Source: [Clostridium] polysaccharolyticum (GTDB lineage: Bacteria > Bacillota > Clostridia > Lachnospirales > Lachnospiraceae). Taken from it: a stretch of 64,000 nucleotides of DNA. Each line of letters starts with the position of its first letter. Positions within the stretch are counted from its first letter, which is position 1. Location: positions 124,001 to 188,000 of the forward strand of contig NZ_FOHN01000005.1 in NCBI RefSeq assembly GCF_900111595.1, in the 5' to 3' direction. The notes below the pieces were generated by a model. That model was not told the DNA's origin. It worked only from the letters and a program-made list of their open reading frames with translations, and searched no databases. Shown one piece after another: positions 55,880 through 64,000 of this stretch. The translations under genes were made by a program, and so were the position numbers.

Positions 55880-58800
55880 TTATACGTATTCATCTATATA
55901 TTCTTCTAACTGTTCCATAGACATAACAACTTTACGTGGCTTTGTTCCTTCTTCTTCTCCTACAACACCTGCCTCATAAAGCTGATCCATAATCCTGGAA
56001 GCACGGTTAAAACCGATTTTAAACACCCGCTGCAGCATTCCAATGGAAGCTTTGTCTTTCTCAATAATAAACTTTGCCGCTTCTACAAAATACTCATCTC
56101 TATCGTCAGCTGGACCGCCACCCGAAGTCCCAGAAGATTTTGCCTGAGAAGATATTTTCTCCACAATAGAATTATCATAAGTGGCTGCAGCGTCTCTTGT
56201 TAAAAACTCCACAACATCGCTAACTTCCTGATCCGATACAAATGCTCCCTGCACACGGATAGGTTTTGCAAAACCTGCAGGATAGAATAACATATCCCCC
56301 TTTCCTAACAGTTTTTCCGCACCCGCACTATCAATAATGGTTCTGGAATCCACAGCAGAGGAAACTGAAAATGCAATTCTGGATGGAATGTTGGCTTTAA
56401 TAACACCTGTAATGACGTTTACAGACGGTCTCTGGGTTGCAATGACAAGGTGAATTCCCGCAGCACGTGCTAACTGTGCTAATCGGCAGATAGATTCTTC
56501 CACTTCCCCAGGAGCAACCATCATAAGATCTGCAAGTTCATCTACAATAATAACAATTTGAGGCATTTTCTTAAACTGTTCCTGATTAAGATCGGCCGTT
56601 TTTTCTACCTTCGCATTATATCCTTTTAAATCACGAACACCTAACTGTGCAAATTTCTGATAACGCTCTGTCATCTCAATTACCGCCCAGTTTAAAGCAC
56701 CAGATGCTTTCTTCGGATCCGTAACGACTGGAACCAGCAAATGCGGAATTCCATTGTATACGCTAAGTTCTACCACTTTCGGATCAATCATAATCAGCTT
56801 CACATCATCTGGATGGGCTTCATACAAAATACTCATAATCAGGGTATTGATACATACCGATTTGCCAGAACCCGTAGCACCAGCAATTAATAAATGAGGC
56901 ATTTTTGCAATATCGGAAACAACCGTTTTCCCTGCAATATCCTTTCCGACTGCAAATGCAATATTAGAACTGTGATTCTGGAATTCGCTGCTTTCAATTA
57001 ATTCCCGAAGCATAACCGCTGTATTTTCCTTGTTAGGCACTTCAATTCCTACTGCTGCCTTTCCTGGAATTGGTGCTTCAATACGGACATCTGCTGCCGC
57101 CAGGTTCAGCTTAATATCATCTGCTAAATTGGTAATTTTACTTACCTTTACCCCTTGTTCCGGGTGTAATTCATATCTGGTAACAGATGGCCCACAGCTG
57201 ATATTGGATATGGTAACCTTAACACCAAAACTTTCTAATGTCTGATGCAGTTTCCATGCAGTTTCTTTTAATTCCTTCTCCGACATTCCTTTTCCCGTAT
57301 TCTTTGGTTTCTTTAGCAGATCCACAGCCGGTGTCTGATATGGAATTTCTATAAGCTTGTCTGCCTCAATATCAGGCATATCCATATCCGGTTTTCTTTC
57401 TGCTTCCCTTTTCTTCTGTTCTGCTTTCTCAGTAACAGGCTTATTTTCAGCCGTTTTTACTGTTTTTTCCATAGAAGACTGCAGACGTTCAAGATCCGAA
57501 GAAGACGGTACATCTTCCTGCTCCACTGCATCATAATTAACTGTTTCAACTGAAGACGACTCTAACGTAATCGTACTCGGTATGGTTTCTTCTAGATATG
57601 CCTCTGTACTGTTTCGTTTTCCATCCCTAGAAGATCCAAAGGAATCACTGCTCTCAGACTCTGGTGCCATTTCTTTTAAAGCAGTTTCTTCTGGATTAAC
57701 CTCTATTGAAGAAACTGGAGCAATTTCATCTGGTACTGCTTCTTTTGGCGTTACTTCGATCATGGATGCTTTCTCTACAACAGTTTCTTTCTGCTTCACT
57801 GCCATAGCTGGCTTGAAAACTCCAGCTGATTTTTCCTTTCCTTTTTCAGCTTCTAAAGAAACTGCCTTATTGGAACCAGTTTCTTCTTTTCCTTCAGCCA
57901 AGTAACTGGAATTCTGAATTGCCTTTGCAAACGAAGAATTAAATTCTTCTAAATCCGTTTCTAATTTTGCATGAACTGGATTAAATTTATTTTTCAATTC
58001 TTCTTCATAAACTGGTATGGATTCTTCACTCTTTGCTGTCTTCTGGGAAACATTCATTGCCGGAATGCCTGATGGCGTAATTTCTGCCATATCAACAGAT
58101 GTTTTCTTTTTCCCCCTCCGACCAGGCTTTTCTTTCTGAAGCACACCATTTTCATTTCCTGCACTTCCATTCCCAGCATTTTCAGAAGGCTTTGAACCTG
58201 ATGTTTTCTCCTGTTTTTGCACTGGATCTCTCTCAATGGTAAATGTCTTTGCTTTCCTTTTTACAGGAACTTCTTTACATGCAAAGGCATTTCTTTCGTA
58301 CTCTTCCCTCTGGACACGTCGGTATTCTTTCATTTCTTGCATTTTCTGATATCCACGTTTTCCCATAGGTGCAAAAAACAGTTTTTCGGTTATGAAAATA
58401 CAAAGAAGCAGCCCAATTCCTATCAGAATTACAACAGAAGCGATTTCATCGAATACAGAACAAAGCATGCCGCTCAAAAAGCCTCCAACCATGCCTCCGC
58501 CTAGTCTGCTTTCCGAAGATGCTTCATAATAAGCCGCAATTTGCGTTCCTTTTTCATATGGTGCATATGCAAGCTGTAAAAGTGCCATTAATATAACCAT
58601 AAGAACAAAGACGCTAATCAATTTACGTTTTGCTTTTCGGCTTCCTTTGTTGGACAGATAAAAAGCCATTCCTATAAATACACCAGCCGGCAGAAAATAA
58701 TTCATAAAGCCAAATAGTCCAAAAAATAAGTGGCTGACCCAGACTCCAAACACACCACACATATGAAAATTACTTAGTACAAGCAAAATGCACAATACTA

Positions 58801-58903
58801 AGGTAAATACAATACTGATCTCATCCTGATACGGCTTTAAGCCTTCATCCTTCTCTGCTTTTCTTTTTCGGGCTGCTGGTTTTCTCCCTTTTTGGTTTGC
58901 CAT
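55880..58903 (-). CDS. ftsK: DNA translocase FtsK/SpoIIIE
   Basis: About 1007 residues from ATG at 58903 ([15 protein letters not shown]), preceded by GAGGAAAG; a longer reading adds 17 poor residues. The protein has an N-terminal group of about four membrane helices, a long Ser/Glu/Pro-rich linker (roughly residues 200-500), then the RecA-like motor. Walker A is [12 protein letters not shown] and Walker B is [11 protein letters not shown], with [12 protein letters not shown] after it. A C-terminal winged-helix gamma domain for DNA-sequence reading follows ([18 protein letters not shown]). It pumps chromosome DNA at the septum during division or sporulation. Confidence 0.97.
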   Translation of the reverse strand: MANQKGRKPAARKRKAEKDEGLKPYQDEISIVFTLVLCILLVLSNFHMCGVFGVWVSHLFFGLFGFMNYFLPAGVFIGMAFYLSNKGSRKAKRKLISVFVLMVILMALLQLAYAPYEKGTQIAAYYEASSESRLGGGMVGGFLSGMLCSVFDEIASVVILIGIGLLLCIFITEKLFFAPMGKRGYQKMQEMKEYRRVQREEYERNAFACKEVPVKRKAKTFTIERDPVQKQEKTSGSKPSENAGNGSAGNENGVLQKEKPGRRGKKKTSVDMAEITPSGIPAMNVSQKTAKSEESIPVYEEELKNKFNPVHAKLETDLEEFNSSFAKAIQNSSYLAEGKEETGSNKAVSLEAEKGKEKSAGVFKPAMAVKQKETVVEKASMIEVTPKEAVPDEIAPVSSIEVNPEETALKEMAPESESSDSFGSSRDGKRNSTEAYLEETIPSTITLESSSVETVNYDAVEQEDVPSSSDLERLQSSMEKTVKTAENKPVTEKAEQKKREAERKPDMDMPDIEADKLIEIPYQTPAVDLLKKPKNTGKGMSEKELKETAWKLHQTLESFGVKVTISNISCGPSVTRYELHPEQGVKVSKITNLADDIKLNLAAADVRIEAPIPGKAAVGIEVPNKENTAVMLRELIESSEFQNHSSNIAFAVGKDIAGKTVVSDIAKMPHLLIAGATGSGKSVCINTLIMSILYEAHPDDVKLIMIDPKVVELSVYNGIPHLLVPVVTDPKKASGALNWAVIEMTERYQKFAQLGVRDLKGYNAKVEKTADLNQEQFKKMPQIVIIVDELADLMMVAPGEVEESICRLAQLARAAGIHLVIATQRPSVNVITGVIKANIPSRIAFSVSSAVDSRTIIDSAGAEKLLGKGDMLFYPAGFAKPIRVQGAFVSDQEVSDVVEFLTRDAAATYDNSIVEKISSQAKSSGTSGGGPADDRDEYFVEAAKFIIEKDKASIGMLQRVFKIGFNRASRIMDQLYEAGVVGEEEGTKPRKVVMSMEQLEEYIDEYV

Positions 58904-59010
58904 AAAACTCTTTCCTCTTCCTATTATATGTACGGCAAAGCCTGTACAATTCATTTATATTCAAATAAAGACATTCCTATAACCAGATTTCTGTGTAACG
59001 GAATTTCTTT

Positions 59011-59038
59011 AAAAAACAAAGTGTGCGTTCCACACTTT
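59011..59038 (-). terminator. Hairpin with T-run in the ftsK leader
   Basis: A perfect 8-bp stem (AAAGTGTG with CACACTTT, 5-base loop) followed on the minus strand by six T (59011-59016). It lies between a promoter-like sequence (59112-59140) and ftsK, so it could end tepA transcripts or attenuate ftsK. Confidence 0.7.
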
Positions 59039-59071
59039 CATGGCAGATGTAGTCTTATATAGTGAAAAATA

Positions 59072-59105
59072 GATTCAAAGTGTCTTCTGTCGCACACCTT
59101 GAACC
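59072..59105 (-). terminator. Second hairpin downstream of tepA
   Basis: A 12-13 bp stem with three G-U pairs (arms about 59093-59105 and 59072-59084) followed by TATTTTTC on the minus strand. It begins almost exactly where a transcript from the promoter at 59112-59140 would start. Confidence 0.55.
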
Positions 59106-59111
59106 TATTAT

Positions 59112-59140
59112 ATTATACAGGGATTAATTTTTAAATGCAA
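59112..59140 (-). promoter_or_regulatory. Promoter for ftsK
   Basis: Minus-strand TTGCAT (59135-59140), 17 bases and TATAAT (59112-59117), just after the tepA stop. The resulting leader is about 200 bases and contains two hairpins. Confidence 0.6.
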
Positions 59141-59149
59141 GCAAAACCA

Positions 59150-59881
59150 CTATTTGTCCGAACATTCTTTCGACTTATTGGCAGCAATCATAGAATGAAG
59201 CTTTTTCAATGCTTCCTGAATGCCTCCGACTTCATTGATGATACCTTTCTCCACTGCTTCTCTTCCCACAAGTATAGAACCTATATCTTTTGTCAGCTGT
59301 GTTGTATCAAGCATAAGAGCCTTAAAATGCAGATAGTCAATATTGGAATGTGCACATACAAAGTTAATGATCCGATCTTGAATTCTTTCCATATATTCAA
59401 AAGACTGTGTTACGCCAATTACCATGCCGGTTACACGGACAGGATGAATGATCATGGTTCCTGTTGGAACGATGAAACTATAATGCGTGGAAGTTGCCAA
59501 TGGCACACCAATAGAATGGCTCCCGCCTAATACAAGTGAAACGGTAGGTTTACTGATAGACGCAATCATTTCAGCAATAGCAAGCCCCGCTTCTACATCT
59601 CCACCAACCGTATTTATTAAGATAAGCACACCGTCCACATCTTTACTATCCTCTATGGCAGCAAGCTGTGGCAAAATATGCTCATACTTAGTAGTCTTAC
59701 GTGTAGGTGCACTGGTTTCATGGCCTTCAATTTCGCCAATAATCGTAATCAGATGTATTTTATAATCCTGCTGGTTACCGTCTAGCATAACTTGGCCATA
59801 TTCATTAATTTGTTTATTCTCTAAATCCTGAGCTTCTTTTTCATTCTTCTCATTTCCAGGATTCTCATTGTTTTGTCCCAT
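59150..59881 (-). CDS. ClpP-class serine protease, TepA-like
   Basis: A 243-residue protein of the ClpP/crotonase fold. GGDVEAGLAIAEMI forms the oxyanion region, the catalytic Ser is in GGSHSIG (usual GxxxSMG in ClpP) and the His in TMIIHPVRV. The acidic, Asn-rich N-terminus (MGQNNENPGNEKNEKE) and overall plan match Bacillus TepA/YmfB, which is linked to spore-protein degradation or protein translocation. It lies between the M16 peptidase and ftsK, as in many Firmicutes. Role beyond peptide cleavage is uncertain. Confidence 0.85.
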   Translation of the reverse strand: MGQNNENPGNEKNEKEAQDLENKQINEYGQVMLDGNQQDYKIHLITIIGEIEGHETSAPTRKTTKYEHILPQLAAIEDSKDVDGVLILINTVGGDVEAGLAIAEMIASISKPTVSLVLGGSHSIGVPLATSTHYSFIVPTGTMIIHPVRVTGMVIGVTQSFEYMERIQDRIINFVCAHSNIDYLHFKALMLDTTQLTKDIGSILVGREAVEKGIINEVGGIQEALKKLHSMIAANKSKECSDK

Positions 59882-59953
59882 ATATTTTCCTCGTCTTTCT
59901 ACCGCATATTATGAAATTTAGTATTCCAATAACCACGATAAATATACGAAGTT

Positions 59954-61201
59954 TTAACGAAGAAAGCCTATCTCATCCTCTGAAATATTTCCAACCAGAG
60001 AAACTGATTTTTTCTCCCATTTCAAATATTTTCTGGCAAATTCCTGTACATCCTTGCAAGTTGCTTTATAAATCTCCTCAAGCACTTCATCTATGGTTTT
60101 GATGTATCCTTTCATTAGATACGTTTTTCCATTATTATGGATTTTGGATTTCGTGCTTTCATTTCCAATAATTAAATCTGTCTTTAAAAGCTGTTTTGCC
60201 TGGGCTAATTCTTTTTCCGTAACTCCATTTTCACAAAACTCCTCAATTACATCCTGCATCTGCGATAATACCGTCTTTAATTTCGCAGGGTTTAAGACAG
60301 CATCTATATGAAATAAGCCAGCTTCATCATAAATGCTTTCATAAGAGTAAATGGAATACGTCAGTCCCTCTTCTTCTCTTAATCTTTGGAACAGCCTAGA
60401 ACTGTCTCCGTCCCCAAGGATGATATTAAGCAGATACAAAATGTATTTCTCATCTGACTGATAAGACACACATTCAAACGCTATATTTAAGTGAACCTGT
60501 TCCATGTCCTTTTTTCTGCAGAATACAACTGGTGCATATTCAGGTTTTTGAAGCATAAGAGGCTCTTTACTGTTTTGAAAAGAAGAAAAGTGCAGTTCCA
60601 GCTGCTTCATAGTCTCGTCAACATCTGCTTTTCCTGCAATAGATAACACCATTCGGTCCGCAGTGTAAGTCTTTTCCTTAAAGGCAATTAATTCTTCACG
60701 AGTAAACCCATTTACCACATCTTTTTCTCCTGAAATGATAAATCCAAGGGCTTCCCCTTTCCAAGCCAGCTTCTGAAGCATTTCATGTACCAGATCTTCC
60801 GGAGAATCATCGTACATATCTATTTCTTCCAAGACAACTCCCTTTTCCTTTTCTAATTCGTCAGGTAAAAAGGATGCATGGTTTAGCATATCACCAATCA
60901 GCTCAATTGCAGCCGGAAGCTGTTCCTCCAATGTAGTTACATAGAAAGAAGTGCTCTCCTTTTCTGTATATGCATTCATATTCCCGCCGATATATGCCAT
61001 TTCATCTGCTATCTGCTTCGCTGTACGATTCTTCGTGCTTTTAAAAAGCATATGCTCAATTAAATGAGAAATCCCATTGTTCTCTTTCGTCTCAAATGCT
61101 GAACCTGCCTTTATATATACTCCAAATGAAACACTTCTTAAATAGGGTATCTCCTCAAATATGACTGGTATCCCATTAGACAAATTCTTAATTACTACCA
61201 T
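59954..61201 (-). CDS. M16 family zinc peptidase (YmxG/PqqL-like)
   Basis: A 415-residue processing-peptidase-like protein. The inverted zinc motif HLIEH is near residue 46 (GISHLIEHMLFKSTKNRT) with a downstream Glu region (EKESTSFYVTT). It has the two-repeat form of about 410 residues typical of the Firmicutes protein encoded next to pnp. A GGAAAGG ribosome site lies about 10 bases upstream. It likely degrades small peptides or processes a precursor in the cytoplasm; the substrate is unknown. Confidence 0.93.
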   Translation of the reverse strand: MVVIKNLSNGIPVIFEEIPYLRSVSFGVYIKAGSAFETKENNGISHLIEHMLFKSTKNRTAKQIADEMAYIGGNMNAYTEKESTSFYVTTLEEQLPAAIELIGDMLNHASFLPDELEKEKGVVLEEIDMYDDSPEDLVHEMLQKLAWKGEALGFIISGEKDVVNGFTREELIAFKEKTYTADRMVLSIAGKADVDETMKQLELHFSSFQNSKEPLMLQKPEYAPVVFCRKKDMEQVHLNIAFECVSYQSDEKYILYLLNIILGDGDSSRLFQRLREEEGLTYSIYSYESIYDEAGLFHIDAVLNPAKLKTVLSQMQDVIEEFCENGVTEKELAQAKQLLKTDLIIGNESTKSKIHNNGKTYLMKGYIKTIDEVLEEIYKATCKDVQEFARKYLKWEKKSVSLVGNISEDEIGFLR

Positions 61202-61237
61202 TCACTTAAAACCTTTCCTTTGTTTTTCTATTAAAAC

Positions 61238-61274
61238 AAAAAAGGCGGCATTTTCACCAAGGTGAAAAGCCACC
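61238..61274 (-). terminator. Intrinsic terminator after pnp
   Basis: A two-part stem (GGTGGC and TTTTCACC pairing with GGTGAAAA and GCCGCC, one bulge) followed on the minus strand by six T. It separates pnp from the M16 gene. Confidence 0.85.
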
Positions 61275-61295
61275 ATTTTATCTATAGCCAGCCTA

Positions 61296-63380
61296 CTATT
61301 TTACATCTTTCATGCTGAAACTGATTCTTCCCATCTTGTCTTTTCCTAAGCATACAACTTTTACAACATCGCCTAATGTTAACACATCTTCTACACGATT
61401 GATTCTTTCCTTGGAAATCTTAGAAATGTGAACCATTCCTTCTTTTCCAGGAGCAAATTCCAAAAATGCACCAAATTCTTTGATGGCAATTACTTTCCCT
61501 TCAAATACCTGTCCTTCTGCAAAATCAGTTGTAATGATTTCGATTAAACGGATTGCTTCCTCTAGTTTTGCAAGGTCTGTTCCACATACAGATACTGCAC
61601 CTTCATCCGAGATATCAATTTTAACACCTGTCTGCTCAATGACTGCATTAATTGTTTTACCTCTCTGGCCAACAACATCACCAATCTTCTGAGGGTCGAT
61701 CTGAATCTGACGGATCTTAGGAGCGAAAGTACCAACTTCTGCTCTTGGAGCACCGATACAAGGAATCATGATTTCATTTAAAATATACATTCTAGCTTCT
61801 CTTGTACGGGCAATTGCTTCTTCAATAATCTGTTTTGTCAAGCCATGGATTTTAATATCCATCTGGATTGCTGTAATGCCTTTGTCTGTACCAGCTACTT
61901 TAAAGTCCATATCTCCAAAGAAATCTTCAAGGCCTTGAATATCCGTTAATACAAGATAATCATCGTCTGTATCGCCTGTTACAAGACCACAGGAAATACC
62001 TGCAACCGGTTTGCGAATTGGAACACCTGCTGCCATAAGTGACATTGTTGATGCACAAATAGAAGCCTGTGATGTAGAACCATTAGATTCAAATGTTTCG
62101 GATACAGTCCTGATTGCATAAGGGAATTCCGCTTCACTTGGCAGTACCGGAACCAAAGCACGTTCTGCTAATGCACCGTGACCAATTTCACGGCGTCCTG
62201 GTCCTCTGGATGGTTTTGTTTCTCCAACAGAGTAGGAAGGGAAATTGTAGTGGTGCATATATCTCTTAGATGTTTCCAATTCATCTAAACCATCAATTCT
62301 CTGTGAATCAGATAATGGTGCAAGAGTTGTAATGGTACAGATCTGAGTCTGCCCTCTGGTAAACATAGCAGAACCGTGAACTCTAGGTACGATATCCACT
62401 TCTGCCGCTAATGGACGGATCTGAGTGATTTCACGGCCATCTGGACGTTTGTGATCTTTTAAAATCATCTTACGAACGGTTTTCTTTTCATACTGATAAA
62501 TAGCTTCGCCTAAAACTGCAAGCCATTCTTCCTTTTCAGCAAATGCTTCTTCCAATTTTTCAGTAATCTTTTTGATGTTTTCTTCTCTATCCTGTTTTAC
62601 ATCAGTGAAAACTGCTTCTTCCATTTCTTCCGGCTTAACGATTTCTTTAATCGCATCGAATAATTCCTGAGGAACTGCACAGCTTTCATACTCATGTTTT
62701 TCTTTTCCACATTCTGCAACGATCTGGTTTATAAACCCGATTACTTTCTGGTTTAATTCATGTGCTGCAAAAATAGCTTCTAACATTTTTGCTTCTGGAA
62801 CTTCGTTAGCACCAGCTTCAATCATAATAACTTTTTCGCTAGTTGATGCAACCGTCAGCTGTAAATCAGAAACAGCCTTCTGTGCATTGCTTGGGTTAAA
62901 GATAAATTCCCCATTGATTAAGCCAACCTGTGTTGTTGCACATGGGCCATCAAAAGGAATGTCGGAAATTGCAGTTGCAATTGCAGAGCCTAACATGGCT
63001 GTTAATTCCGGACTGCATTCCGGATCTACTGCCATAACCATGTTGTTAAGCGTAACATCGTTACGGTAATCTTTTGGGAACAAAGGCCTCATTGGACGGT
63101 CGATAACACGGGAGGTTAAAATCGCATTTTCAGACGCTTTTCCTTCTCTTTTATTGAATCCGCCTGGGATTTTGCCTACAGCGTATAATTTTTCTTCATA
63201 CTCAACACTTAGTGGAAAGAAATCAATTCCTTCCCTAGGCTTGTCTGATGCAGTAGCTGTTGATAATACTACTGTATCGCCATAGTGCATAAATGCTGCA
63301 CCATTTGCCTGCTTAGCAACACGGTCTACGTCTACACGTAAAGTTCTGCCCGCAAGTTCCATAGTAAATGTTTTATACAT
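61296..63380 (-). CDS. pnp: Polynucleotide phosphorylase
   Basis: PNPase degrades RNA 3' to 5' with phosphate. It is 694 residues, the usual length. Two RNase PH-like domains are seen (first: EGIDFFPLSVEYEEKLYAVGKIPGG-like core; second: FTRGQTQICTITTLAPLSD). A KH domain (IGDVVGQRGKTINAVIEQTG) and an S1 domain (GKVIAIKEFGAFLEFAPGKEGMV) close the protein. It follows rpsO, the common order, after a terminator and its own promoter. Confidence 0.98.
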   Translation of the reverse strand: MYKTFTMELAGRTLRVDVDRVAKQANGAAFMHYGDTVVLSTATASDKPREGIDFFPLSVEYEEKLYAVGKIPGGFNKREGKASENAILTSRVIDRPMRPLFPKDYRNDVTLNNMVMAVDPECSPELTAMLGSAIATAISDIPFDGPCATTQVGLINGEFIFNPSNAQKAVSDLQLTVASTSEKVIMIEAGANEVPEAKMLEAIFAAHELNQKVIGFINQIVAECGKEKHEYESCAVPQELFDAIKEIVKPEEMEEAVFTDVKQDREENIKKITEKLEEAFAEKEEWLAVLGEAIYQYEKKTVRKMILKDHKRPDGREITQIRPLAAEVDIVPRVHGSAMFTRGQTQICTITTLAPLSDSQRIDGLDELETSKRYMHHYNFPSYSVGETKPSRGPGRREIGHGALAERALVPVLPSEAEFPYAIRTVSETFESNGSTSQASICASTMSLMAAGVPIRKPVAGISCGLVTGDTDDDYLVLTDIQGLEDFFGDMDFKVAGTDKGITAIQMDIKIHGLTKQIIEEAIARTREARMYILNEIMIPCIGAPRAEVGTFAPKIRQIQIDPQKIGDVVGQRGKTINAVIEQTGVKIDISDEGAVSVCGTDLAKLEEAIRLIEIITTDFAEGQVFEGKVIAIKEFGAFLEFAPGKEGMVHISKISKERINRVEDVLTLGDVVKVVCLGKDKMGRISFSMKDVK

Positions 63381-63424
63381 AACATATCTCCTTTAATTTT
63401 ATTCACCCTTCTGGACGTGATTTT

Positions 63425-63500
63425 GGGGAGATGCCGAAACAACTGAACAGGTCACTCTGTGATAATGAGCTCTTCAGAAGTCTCGGATACGATCTCGCCC
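63425..63500 (-). ncRNA. Structured pnp leader
   Basis: In the 5' leader of pnp, distant arms can pair: GGGCGAGAT with ATCTCCCC (one bulge) and CCGAGAC with GTTTCGG, closing an inner region that can also pair CTGAA with TTCAG. This gives a branched fold of about 76 bases. PNPase leaders in enterobacteria fold and are cut for autoregulation; a like role here is inference. Confidence 0.4.
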
Positions 63501-63514
63501 ACATTAACTATTCT

Positions 63515-63523
63515 ATTATATCA
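63515..63523 (-). promoter_or_regulatory. Extended -10 promoter for pnp
   Basis: Minus-strand TGA-TATAAT gives an extended -10 element with no good -35, about 135 bases before pnp and just ahead of the structured leader. Confidence 0.5.
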
Positions 63524-63571
63524 CTAGTGGAAATAATTTTCCACAAATAATTTTATTTATTTTGTATAAAG

Positions 63572-63606
63572 CAAAAAAAGAAAAGACCACCGTATCTCTA
63601 CGGCAG
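63572..63606 (-). terminator. Terminator after rpsO
   Basis: A short stem (CCGTA/TACGG with flanking partial pairing) followed on the minus strand by a T-rich stretch (CTTTTCTTTTTTTG), 15 bases beyond the rpsO stop. Confidence 0.7.
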
Positions 63607-63618
63607 CCTCTATGAAAA

Positions 63619-63885
63619 TTATTTTCTGATGTTAAGTCTTTTAATTAACTCACGGTATCTTTCGATATCTTTTTTCATTAGGTAGTCAAGAAGACCTCTT
63701 CTTTTACCAACCATTTTTAAAAGACCTCTTCTTGAGTGGTGGTCTTTGTGGTTCGCTTGTAAATGTCCTGTCAACTCATTGATTCTGTAAGTTAATAAAG
63801 CGATCTGTACTTCTGGCGAACCTGTATCACCAGAAGTCCTAGCATATTCTTTCATAATCTGCTGTTTCTTTTCTGAACGTAACAT
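63619..63885 (-). CDS. rpsO: 30S ribosomal protein S15
   Basis: S15 binds 16S rRNA at a three-way junction early in 30S assembly. It has 88 residues, the standard length, with the signatures [36 protein letters not shown] and LLDYL. The AGGAGG ribosome site is strong. The 115 bases upstream, to the window end, contain no gene and probably form the rpsO leader; S15 often represses its own mRNA through leader folds, but I could not identify such a fold with confidence. Confidence 0.98.
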   Translation of the reverse strand: MLRSEKKQQIMKEYARTSGDTGSPEVQIALLTYRINELTGHLQANHKDHHSRRGLLKMVGKRRGLLDYLMKKDIERYRELIKRLNIRK

Positions 63886-64000
63886 AATGTAAGCCTCCTA
63901 TCATTTTATTATGCCCAGACACCAAGGAACGGCCGGAGTTTTCCTGTTTCTTAGCAGCGGATACTAATAGTTTATCCAATAAGCCATCAGGTCATACGAT

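Noticed and set aside
1-64000. CRISPR arrays, tRNA or rRNA genes, phage attachment sites
   Set aside because: No regularly spaced repeats, tRNA-like cloverleaf with T-loop motif or rRNA segments were seen on reading through the window.

Overview
The window looks like chromosome from an anaerobic, low-GC Clostridia, most likely Lachnospiraceae. The reasons are the AT-rich coding style, strong GGAGG ribosome sites, an anaerobic CO-dehydrogenase homologue, formate-tetrahydrofolate ligase, cobalamin-dependent radical SAM enzymes and the fused FtsK/SpoIIIE translocase. The genus cannot be fixed from sequence alone. No rRNA, tRNA or CRISPR array was seen.

Layout. (1) 1-1680: 3' part of a plus-strand FtsX-type ABC permease, ending at a terminator. 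(2) 1826-30758: a minus-strand hybrid NRPS/PKS cluster of nine genes in tight succession, led by a near-consensus promoter (TTGAAA-N17-TATAAT, 30818-30846). In transcription order it encodes: a lone condensation (C) protein; TE-KS-AT-MT-ACP; A-MT-PCP-Cy-A-PCP-C; C-AL-KR-PCP; KS-(dead AT)-ACP; an acyl-AMP ligase fused to a nitroreductase; a half-C-A-PCP protein; a radical SAM protein with a C-terminal B12-like domain; and a conventional B12-binding radical SAM protein. The enzymes suggest a small, methylated, azoline- or azole-bearing peptide-polyketide, modified by two cobalamin/SAM radical enzymes. No phosphopantetheinyl transferase, regulator, dedicated exporter or C-terminal release domain is encoded nearby. 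(3) 31055-33877: a GH1 beta-glucosidase, a PfkB sugar kinase and two small unknown ORFs. (4) 34049-36184: pyrB-pyrI plus a membrane HEXXH protein. (5) 36290-41903: queG and an operon of an NMT1-type ABC importer with a CooS-like CO dehydrogenase. CooS has Glu where one C-cluster cysteine is expected, and the operon promoter is overlaid by an inverted-repeat operator.

(6) 42106-46350: a decaying ABC exporter locus (intact ATPase, permease broken by a stop codon and a frameshift, shortened DUF4097-like protein) next to a frameshifted DDE transposase. (7) 46655-49096: ddl-murF, cell wall. (8) 49309-52158: a three-gene DUF262 / AAA ATPase / HNH nuclease operon, a candidate anti-phage system combining GmrSD-like and Septu-like parts. 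(9) 52294-63885: housekeeping genes fhs, two RimK-like ATP-grasp enzymes, ftsK, a TepA/ClpP-like protease, an M16 peptidase, pnp and rpsO, with several clear terminators, promoters and a structured pnp leader.

The strongest candidates for undescribed biology are the NRPS/PKS-B12-radical-SAM cluster (especially the ligase-nitroreductase fusion, the domain-permuted radical SAM protein and the vestigial AT), the variant CooS with its transporter, and the DUF262/ATPase/HNH operon. All functional assignments rest on motif reading and recall of families; no database search was run.
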